From Bimastos eiseni (Eukaryota > Annelida > Clitellata > Crassiclitellata > Lumbricidae): a stretch of 64,000 bases of DNA. Each line of letters begins with the position of its first letter. Within the stretch, counting starts at the first letter, position 1. Made by a program: the position numbers and the translations under genes. Shown piece after piece: positions 1 through 8,600 of the stretch. The stretch covers positions 2,222,334-2,286,333 of the forward strand of contig OY365810.1 of the NCBI GenBank assembly GCA_959347315.1. Direction: 5' to 3'. The notes below the pieces were generated by a model that was not told where the DNA came from, ran no database searches, and was given only the letters and a program-made list of their open reading frames with translations.

Positions 1-938
1 AATTGTGGTTTGTGCCACTTTATTGCTTAGCAACCGTTGTTGATATTCCAATGCATAGCAACCATTTTTGTGTACCTATTGACGGCCATGTGGACTTGGC
101 TTGCTCTGACGTCAACAATGCCATCGGATTCCAACGCCTCGAAAAAATGCACAGACGATGAGACTTGTAGGTCTACTTCAACCTTTTATTATACCACACA
201 TTTTGACAAATAGCGTATGTACTACAGATGCAGTAAAATTTACCTAATAGAACTACATTAGCAACTCAAGCGTTTGTGATATTCCGGCATAAGTTAGGCC
301 TATGGCATTAAGTGACTCTTTGAAGTTGGAAAGTCAAAATTGTGCTTAGTTTTGCACAGAATAATGCCTGGAATTGCCAAAGAGCTCTATTATAATACCT
401 CATGTATGATGTTTTCATTACATACAGTACATGTAAATATTCTGACTCATTTTGAGCACTTCTTTCCAATTTGCCCACTGAAAGTATTTCCTGTAATTTG
501 ACATGCATAGGGCACATACACTTCTACTTTGGGTGTCTCTGAAATGGTAGGCTACTATAGCATCTAATCAACAAAGTGGCAACATTGTAACGGATTGGAT
601 AACTAATGGACAAAGTTTGCCACGAACAGGCGTTCTGAGCAGCATCGTATTTTATAACAGTTTGCTGTCAAGTGATCCCAGTTTTAGACAATAAACTCAA
701 CACTCAGAAGAAAACTGCTCATTATGGCCGGAGTTGGGAGCGCCCTGGACTATGCATCACTGAGGGACATTATGAAAGTCCACTGAATGCATGACTGAAT
801 GAATGAAATGTATTTGCTCATTGAATTAAATAGAATGAGTGAATAAATTGCTTTATTGACTAATTTATGAATTAACGAATTGATGAATTAGTGAATTGAT
901 GAATTAATGAATTTATAAATTAATGAATTAATGAGTAC
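1..938. other. non-coding stretch, probably intron
   Basis: I see no supported exon here. From about 780 to 935 there is a degenerate short repeat built from GAATGAAT and GAATTAAT. A short open stretch near 91-218 starts MWTWLALTSTMPSDS but has no splice or homology support. If the tail exon that follows belongs to a receptor gene, its upstream exons lie left of the window and this is its intron. Confidence 0.4.
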
Positions 939-2237
939 TTGTCCAATAGCCAGTTTTCAAACGTTATTTCATGCCAATCTCTCAATTTAGCCGAAGAAAG
1001 TTACGCAGCCCTTGTCAGAGAATTCCCGCGAACGGTCAACTCAGGCCAACGAGTTTCCATCGCCGAATACGCTGAGGTGCCATTATGCAATGACGTTACA
1101 ATATACATTGACGTCACATCAGATGTCTCGCCAATGGAACGTCCTCCGTGGACTCCACATTACTGCGGTTTCATATCGAGTGAATCAACTCGTCCAACGA
1201 TCCTCACAGGAAATGAAGAATGCGATGACTCTATTGACTATGAAATTTTGGCAATCAGTCAAACCTCGAAAGTGTCTCATCATCATAACAGTGGACTAAT
1301 TAATTCGAGGTCTGCGTATGACGTCAGCATAGACGACGCATTTTCCACGAGTCAACGCTACGAACTTCAAGATGGCGTCACACGTCTTGGATATCCAGAA
1401 GGGACTGGTGATTATCTACACTCTGATAACTACGTCGTTGCTACAAGACACCCAAATAAGAAGCGAGCGGAGGTAATAGAAAATGAGCCTCCATTCGAGA
1501 TGGAGTCTTCCTACATTACATGTGGGACAACGGGTGACATTGGCTTATCCTGTATTAGAATAGCTACCAACACTGATTCGTCGGTCCCTAATACAAATGA
1601 CATTATTGCAACAAGACTTTCGACGGAGAAGCGAGCAGAAGAGATCATTGACGAGCCTCCTTTCGAGATGGAGTCTTCTTACATCACATGTGGGACAACG
1701 GGTGACATTGGTTTATCCTGTATTAGAATAGCTACCAACACTGATTCGTCGGTCCCTAATACAAATGACATTATTGCAACAAGACTTTCGACGGAGAAGC
1801 GAGCAGAAGAGATCATTGACGAGCCTCCTTTCGAGATGGAGTCTTCTTACATCACATGTGGGACAACGGGTAACATTGGCTCATCCTCTATTAGGACAGC
1901 TACTAACACCGATTCTTCATTCCCTAGTGCAAATATTTTTATGGATAGGCCCACTTCTCACCCTGAGAGAGCAACTGATGACAATGATTCATCGCGCATT
2001 AGAACAGCTTTTGGCATTGACTCTTCTTACACCCATTGCAAGGACTTGCGAGTTTCACACCGCCAAGAGTCTCGGAAACTAGCAGCGAAAGGTCTTGCTA
2101 CCAGCAGCGTAACCTTGAAAACAAAACCTGTATCAGACTCTAGCACAGAGATAAGCGGATCCAATGAGTCTGGCACAAAACCAGTTGAAGGAAAAAGTGA
2201 TATAAAGAGACCTCATCATCCTAAGCCACCCAGCTAA
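939..2237 (+). CDS. 3' exon of a probable receptor: cytoplasmic tail with 56-residue tandem repeats
   Basis: A 1.3 kb open frame ending in TAA (...HHPKPPS). No ATG opens it. An AG acceptor at about 948 or 952, just inside the frame, suggests a terminal exon whose upstream part is outside the window. The N-terminal third carries tyrosine motifs: ESYAALV, AEYAEV, VTIYIDV (fits the TxYxxV switch motif) and SIDYEIL (fits the ITIM pattern IxYxxL). Residues about 175-340 are nearly three copies of a 56-residue repeat with PPFEMESSYITCGTTG; a fourth degenerate block follows. There is no signal peptide, transmembrane segment or cysteine-rich fold. The family is not recognised. The tail reading is inferred from the motifs and from the Ig receptor genes downstream. 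The repeats preserve frame and encode similar peptides, so a shadow ORF is unlikely. Confidence 0.6.
   Translation: MSNSQFSNVISCQSLNLAEESYAALVREFPRTVNSGQRVSIAEYAEVPLCNDVTIYIDVTSDVSPMERPPWTPHYCGFISSESTRPTILTGNEECDDSIDYEILAISQTSKVSHHHNSGLINSRSAYDVSIDDAFSTSQRYELQDGVTRLGYPEGTGDYLHSDNYVVATRHPNKKRAEVIENEPPFEMESSYITCGTTGDIGLSCIRIATNTDSSVPNTNDIIATRLSTEKRAEEIIDEPPFEMESSYITCGTTGDIGLSCIRIATNTDSSVPNTNDIIATRLSTEKRAEEIIDEPPFEMESSYITCGTTGNIGSSSIRTATNTDSSFPSANIFMDRPTSHPERATDDNDSSRIRTAFGIDSSYTHCKDLRVSHRQESRKLAAKGLATSSVTLKTKPVSDSSTEISGSNESGTKPVEGKSDIKRPHHPKPPS
1461..1964 (+). repeat. 168-bp coding tandem repeat, three units
   Basis: Units begin at 1461, 1629 and 1797, each with AAGCGAGC, giving a period of exactly 168 bp (56 codons). 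Units 2 and 3 are almost identical over most of their length; unit 1 differs at scattered sites. The period preserves the reading frame. This suggests recent unequal exchange inside the tail exon. Confidence 0.9.
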
Positions 2238-2499
2238 GGAGAAGGTACTAATCTTTGAAGATGAGTCCAGTAATTAAATAGGAAATGCACAAAAATCCCT
2301 GCAATCAGAAGATTGTAATTAAAACGATTTTTCCAAACAGCTGGAAGGGTAACCCGACAATTCGTCGCAGTAAATTTCAGTGTATCTATAGTATCAATGC
2401 TGGATAGTTATAGCTCTGGTCGATTTCCTGGGGTATAGGCCTATTATTACGATATCTATACTGTGAATGAGGAGTATCTTCAGTGTCAACGCGAGGTAG

Positions 2500-2632
2500 T
2501 TAGCTGGGGGAACGGACGATTGATCCCCCGGACAATTTCCCCCCGCTTCCGACAATTGCCCCTCCCAACTAGGGCAATTGCCCCCGCTTATTGCATACAT
2601 ACATACATACATACATACATACATACATAGAT
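2500..2632. repeat. dispersed GGACAATT repeat followed by a CATA microsatellite
   Basis: The segment contains GGACAATTTCCCCCC and ACAATTGCCCCTCCC and runs into about ten CATA units at 2593-2630. A related block with the same GGACAATTGCCCCTCCC core occurs at 27570-27620 and is also followed by an ATGT/GTAT-rich stretch. It is an interspersed repeat of unknown class. Confidence 0.5.
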
Positions 2633-2639
2633 CAATCAA

Positions 2640-3855
2640 TCAATTCAAGTTTATCTGAATTATTTACATGAGATCGGTATAACAAAAATTCTATCAAAAA
2701 CAGCAGAGTACATAAGGTTCACTAAATACAAATACAAGTGATGCATTGTATGATTAGAATTTAGGACAATAAGTGTACCACTCTCAGGGATGAAAGTTCC
2801 GATTACTACGTATAACCGACTATTTCGCTGTAATCAAAAGAAGATCAAGAAGCAACTGTCCAGATTAAGCATACTGTACATACGTGACTCCAACTTTGGC
2901 ACAAGGGGTGCGCACCCAGAAGCAGGTGCACAATAATTATGTTATCACAAACAAATCATTTTCAACATAGCGCAATAATAACCAAAAATTACATGCATGA
3001 TTTGTTCCACGCTCAACTGGGAAAATAAACATCAACCTCTGTTTCTGAGTTTTCATCTTAAAATTAAGCGACAGTCATTACGAACTTATAATAATGTACT
3101 TTAAACTAAATTACTAAAAATTTACTAATAAAAAAACTATAGCAACTTCGTTTTAATCTCTATTTCAGTCATAGAGTGAGCAATAGAGACAGTGATAATA
3201 GAGACAGTGATAATAGAGACAAGAGCGAATCGCAACTGGCGAGTTGCAACTGGAGTAGCCTCTCAGAGAGTTGTTATAGTGCATCAGACGACGATGGCAA
3301 AGTTTGCCCACCTGTCTATAGGCCTATATCTAATACCTATACAATACCTATTACTACTCGCTTGGCTTGATTAGAGCAGATCATTACTCTCTGTTGTCGT
3401 CTTAATCGAATCTCTCCATTATTAATACACGTATCGAACTATCGTGAGGCACCTTCAAGAAGACAATGACGATAAAAGATAGATTCGTTCTGTTCGTGGT
3501 TGCCCTTTTAATCAGACAGGACAACCATTGCGACATATGGAGCCTATCCACATTCGCCTTGTCTTTCAAGTGGCCTTGTTTCTATTTTCTGGTGCAATTC
3601 GATGAACCTCAGGTAAGTAATCGACACAGTTGAATGAATGAATGAGAGGACGTATCGTGTGTTTGTTGTGATACAACGTGGTGAGAGTCCTGTGCAATGG
3701 AGCCAAGAATCTCGACTTTTTCTACTGATTCTCTTTGCGTTTGATCTTGATTTGCGGAAGTTTTTCGACAATACTTAGCGGGGTCTATAATTCACACAAA
3801 ATTGTAGCATTAGTAAAATGGAATTTACGTCTCAACACTTACCTCTTTAAACTAG
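2640..3855. other. no confident gene; small serine/aspartate-rich ORF
   Basis: Mostly AT-rich non-coding DNA. At 3168-3370 (+) an open stretch follows a good acceptor (TCTATTTCAG) and encodes three repeats of SNRD/DNRD then a Ser/Asp-rich sequence ending in TGA. It includes a 15-bp direct repeat (AGTGATAATAGAGAC). It could be a tail exon of the upstream gene, but the phase cannot be matched, so it is not called. Confidence 0.3.
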
Positions 3856-4041
3856 GTTATCCAAATCTGTGAAGAGAAGATACCTGAAGGAAAGAAGTTG
3901 ACAGAGAAACTGGTCGGGCCACATAATGAGTACAGACTCCATCCTAAGAACAATGACCGAGGTAAGAGTGGAGGAGAAAAGACAAAGATTAAGACCGAGA
4001 ATGATGCCATTGAACTGGATGATTGGGGCTACAGCTAGTTG
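3856..4041 (+). pseudogene. C-terminal remnant of a LINE-type ORF2
   Basis: In one frame the segment reads NWSGHIMSTDSI then LRTMTEVRVEEKRQRLRPR, ending in TGA at 4039-4041. The order GHIM..DSI..T..E.RVE.KR.R.RPR matches the C-terminal tail of many non-LTR retrotransposon polyproteins (the GHV-R-D / GRPR block). One in-frame TGA lies upstream at about 3901. Only this tail is visible; no reverse transcriptase motifs are nearby. It is an old fragment of uncertain clade. Confidence 0.4.
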
Positions 4042-4889
4042 AAGGCAAGAGCCAGACACGTGACGAGTAGCTAGTAGGGCTGAGAATCATAGGAAAGTAG
4101 AAAATAATCTGATACACCATTCATCTATTTTCAATAGATTTTCAATTCCCACTTTTCCTTATTTATTTTTATCCTTCTCCCTTTTCTTTATCCATCATGC
4201 AGTCCATCAAAGTCAGAAGCATATCCAAACTTAACTAAATACACACACTACCTTCGCTCATAGTTTGGATCAAAGTCAATTGAAAACTTAGTACTGCATT
4301 AGCTTCCTGAAGGATTGCATCGCTCTCTGTAAGGCACAGGACAACAGCCATATACTTTTAACATTTTTAAACATAAAAACAATCTTAGAAACGTACCGTT
4401 ATGTACATGACCGAATTCCAGTCATACTACGTCGCTCGGCTACTGTAACCCTGATTCATCGGCGTCGATCTCTTGCACCTGAAGTGGTTCTGAAACTGTG
4501 TCCAAACGCCTTACTAAATCAGATTAAGAACGAAAACACAGCAACGCGTTTCATCTACGAAAGTATGCATGCGTGAATGCAGTCATACAGTCATGTAGGC
4601 ATACGAGAACAGGTATAACATGTCTAACGATGGGTCTATAAGTCCAAATTAAGCTGCCTAGCAATAGCTAAGGTATTCCGAGGCATGATTGTGATATTTT
4701 AACAGTCAATGACGCCAATACGATCGTCACCGAGGCACTTCACTTGATTATTCAAATACATGTAAAATGTTCATAGCAATCGTCAGATGTAATCAATGTC
4801 TTTGCATAATTATGATTTCCGACATTTTCCTTCGTGAACAGTTCTTCGTAAAACAATTTCTTCTCAAAGCACAATACTTCATAAAACAG

Positions 4890-5290
4890 GTAGGGTTAGA
4901 GACCGTCTATAAATGACGATTTTTTACCCCTTCCCTTCGTCACATGTCTTCACAAATGTCATGACCCCCTCAAAATATGACGTCTAAAAGCCCTGACCTT
5001 CCCCTTCGAAAAACCCAGACGTCCAGAATGTAATGCAAATTTTCTTAGAATTATCAAAAAACTTATTATAACTAGAAAAATACTTGAAACTATAATAGTA
5101 TAACGAAGACAAATGGAGAAAGTAGCCTATAATTATTACAATCTTATGCATTCCTCAAGATAAAAAACTCCGGCAGAATCACTAGAATTATTATTTAAAA
5201 AAATTTATAACAATGATTCGTAACCATCCTAACTTTATGCCCCTCCTTTCTCCCACTCTGAAGCAAAATGCTCCTTCATGGAATAAATAA
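4890..5290 (+). mobile_element. truncated, diverged copy of the 24.8 kb TIR element
   Basis: The stretch starts at GAGACCGTCTATAAATGACG and aligns along its length with 24817-25230: the pyrimidine-rich CCCC...CTTCGTCACA blocks, a TTATGCATTCC..GA motif, and GCAAAATGCTCCTTC all occur in the same order. The right terminal inverted repeat is missing. The copy is clearly diverged, hence old. It lies just downstream of the minus-strand receptor's last exon. Confidence 0.6.
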
Positions 5291-5326
5291 TATCCAATCC
5301 ACTCAGGAGCACTCCCGGTATAAATA

Positions 5327-5412
5327 CTTCGGACTATCGAACCATCTGACTATCGAACCTTCGGACTATCGAACATTCGGACTATTGAACCTGAACTTTC
5401 GGACTATAGACA
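5327..5412. repeat. 16-17 bp tandem repeat (CGGACTATCGAAC)
   Basis: Four to five degenerate copies of a unit containing GGACTATCGAAC lie immediately downstream of the minus-strand receptor stop codon. They are probably in its 3' untranslated or flanking region. Confidence 0.7.
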
Positions 5413-5468
5413 CAGAACCCGACCGCCAGACAAACAAACATATTACGATAAGTGTGCAATACAATAAA

Positions 5469-5644
5469 TCAAAGACCTTTTTTCAACATAATATTCTCCT
5501 CCATTTGCTCCTGTGAGTCTGATTTCCGTTTGTGTCTTTCCCAGAGTATGTAAATGATGAATCCGCAGATTATTGGCAGCAGAAATGACACACATGTTGA
5601 GAGCACTGCGACAGCCGTTTTGTAGTAGTGTTCAGCACATTTTT
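5469..5644 (-). CDS. exon 5, transmembrane helix and short tail
   Basis: Acceptor TTCTTTATTTAG. The frame set by the previous phase-1 exon reads EHYYKTAVAVLSTCVSFLLP, continues through a hydrophobic run to YILW, then ERHKRK, and ends at TGA (5471-5469). The tail is SDSQEQMEENIMLKKGL, with no tyrosine motif. The hydrophobic run is about 23 residues. Confidence 0.75.
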
Positions 5645-8600
5645 CTAAATAAAGAATTTAGAGAATCAAAATACTAAGCTAAGTAATTGTGCACGTTGAA
5701 ATAAGCACACGAGTCAATTAAAATTAAGCATTCGGCATCGAATTAATTTGCAGGCAGCTTGAAAGAACCTGTCACATGGTATCAGTAGAGCCAGCAACAG
5801 ACGTTGTTCCTTATTAATGTTATCATAAAAGTAGGCCTTTTAGTAAATATGCAACAAAAACATGTTTATGAAATAATCAATGTAGAGGGATCAAGGCTAC
5901 GGTAACCCATTAGATTTTCTCGACTCCTATTTAGCATCAATTGTTTATTCATGATTGTAACAGTACTGTAATACTTAGTACAGTACTGTACGTACTACTT
6001 AGTACATTACTGTAGTACGTAGTTATGATGTACTTAGTGATAATACTGCAATACTTGATGCTCAAATATCCGGAACATCAGGCCTACATTAATATTTTGG
6101 AGGGTTATAAACATTACCTTAATTAAATCCCTATTTGTTAGTTTGTAAATGCTGCGTTTTGACATCCATGATACTATTATCAAAATAAACGGAATACAAT
6201 TGTTGTACAATAAGTAACAATTCAATAACTACATCGTTCGGGCTCAGAGCATATGTGCTTACACTAACACTAAGTATATACTCAAGTCGAGTTTCAAACA
6301 TGGATGTCATTATTATTGCCTGCAATTCACTACATATAGACCGGTCTCCAAATATTCAGTTAACGTTAACTAGATTGAGTTTTAAGCACACATTTACATA
6401 TTGATCTGAACACTCAGGTTGGTTTACGGTATCACTTAACATTTAACCAGTTCAGCGTTGTGAAAGTGGTTATAACCATCCGACAAAGGTCAACAAGCTT
6501 GAAACTTTGACCAATAGTTAATGAACTTGAAATCAAATGCTGCAATAGAAAGGCTATCCCAAAATGCTTTGATTTATTCCTAATATGTTATTCAGTCAAC
6601 TGGGCTGAAGCGGAAAGCTAGCGATTAAAATGCAGATTAGTTTCACCATGCAAACCATGCAGATTAGTTTCACCATGCAAACTCTGAACAAGCACAGGTG
6701 CAGGACAAGTCTGTTCATGTCCAAGCCTCTGCATTTCACTTAATTGAAAAAATGTAGGCCTACTTATATTAAACCGAGACGAATTCGCAGAAATATGAGA
6801 TAGGAAACCGATCAGACCACACAGAACGTTGGATTCATTCTACATACATGTTGAGAGATACAGCGCAAATTGAGACTAGTGGGAGGGTGGAATTTTACAT
6901 TGCGTTAATCGAGCTGAGAAATATGATTCAATGATTCATAGTTGACTAAGTAACCAGTAAAACTGAAACTACACTGACCAACAAAGTAGACTATAACCTA
7001 GATAACACCAACGCCAGAGAGAATCTAGCATAAGATTATATTCCTAAACACGTTGTGGGACAATGTAACCGATACGGAGAGCATGAATTCGAACCTCCCA
7101 CTGAGACTGATGCAGTGTGAGACCTCGAGCATAACCTTCACTCACAAAGTCACAATTATGAGTCATGCCTGAACAGCAGATGGCATTGGTGAATGATGAA
7201 GATGGTGGTGGTAGTTGTCGAGATGATAATAATACTAAAAATGCAAATATAATCATAAGAATCATTCCCGGGGCCATGGAATCACTTGTCTCCATCAACC
7301 AAATAGGGGTAGAATTCTTGCAGGATTTGGGACGTCGCATGACGCCAGCAACAGGCGATCCACGTAATCCAACCTATCTTTTCCAGCGCTTGTCGATTTG
7401 TAAACAACGTTTCAAAAGCCGTATCATTAAGGGGATTTTTGAGCAGCACATTTGGACTAGAATCTTTAACACAGTTTGAGCTTTGGTTTCAACGTGCCTG
7501 GTGGATGATTTCTAGGTCTACCTCGGGCAAAAATAGTAATAATAAAAATTAAAATAATCAATTGTATGCAGGTGACATTCAAACCTATGTCCATTGCAAA
7601 GCAGCTGCAGCAATGGTCTCGGTTGGGCTGGTATGTGATGCCATAAATGTCCTCTCTGAATGGATGGCCTCGAATCGCCTCCTCTTAAATCTGTCCAAAA
7701 CAGAATACTTAAATGGATTGGCAGGGACCTGGCTGAGCTGGATATGCAGATATTGACAGAGATCTATCATCATATTAGTTTTTCATCTGCTGTGCGTGAT
7801 CTGGGTGTATTGCTTGATCAGGAGCTTAGTCTCTCGCAACATGTAAACCAGGATACTCGTAACTGCTATTATCAGCTGCGTCAGCTTCGTGCAGTTATTC
7901 GCTCTCTTACCTTTCAGGCTTCAGTAGACCTCGTTCATGCCTTTTGTAACCAGCTTAAGGCGAGCTTCTGGTGTCCAGGGCCGCTCGTCACTAATGCTGC
8001 GTCGAGCTTTCTCAGTGGTTGGTCCATCCACCTGGAATGGGGTTCCGGTTGCCCTCTTACAATGACCGACCTACCTCTTATTAGCTGCTAAAGTCATTTC
8101 CTTTTGGCCGTGGCTTGACTGGGAGTACCTCTGAGTAGGTTCCCTTGAAGAGGCGCTATATAAATTATCGAAATGAATGAATGATTAATAAGTGTAATAA
8201 TAATAATAATAATTATTATTATATCAATAATAATGATAGTAAGAATTATACAGAAATATAAAAATGAAAATAATCATAATAATTATGATATAAGTGATAA
8301 TAACAGTAACAGTGATAATGATGATAATGATAATGATGGTGATGATGATGATGACGACGGCGACGATGACGATGATGATGTCGATGACGATGACGATGAC
8401 GACGACGACGACGACAACGACGACGACGATGATGATGATGATGATGATCGGTATATCAGTCTCCACATAATGACCTTCTCACCCTCATTTGATGATGAGG
8501 ATACATGAACGACCATTGCTACGACTGAACATGCTTTCTGTCCAAACATGCATTCGGCTTCACACCGATACCATCCCGTTCTGTTGGCTGTTAACTCAGA

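Noticed and set aside
3464..4038. Two-exon small protein (MTIKDRFVLFVVALL... joined at CAG|GTAAGT to VIQICEEKIPEG... ending DDWGYS)
   Set aside because: The second part overlaps, in another frame, a recognisable LINE C-terminal block (GHIM..RPR), so the open frame there is probably a shadow. The acceptor lacks a pyrimidine tract.
7044..7340. Minus-strand ORF with hydrophobic run (MAPGMILMIIFAFLVLLSS) as an alternative transmembrane exon
   Set aside because: No good acceptor or phase-1 border; part of the sequence is simple repeat (CATCAT/ACCACC). The exon at 5644-5469 fits better.
8224..8508. Poly-Asp, poly-Ser and poly-Ile ORFs
   Set aside because: They are translations of a GAT/GAC microsatellite; the real coding part on the minus strand is the Ig exon 8734-8483.
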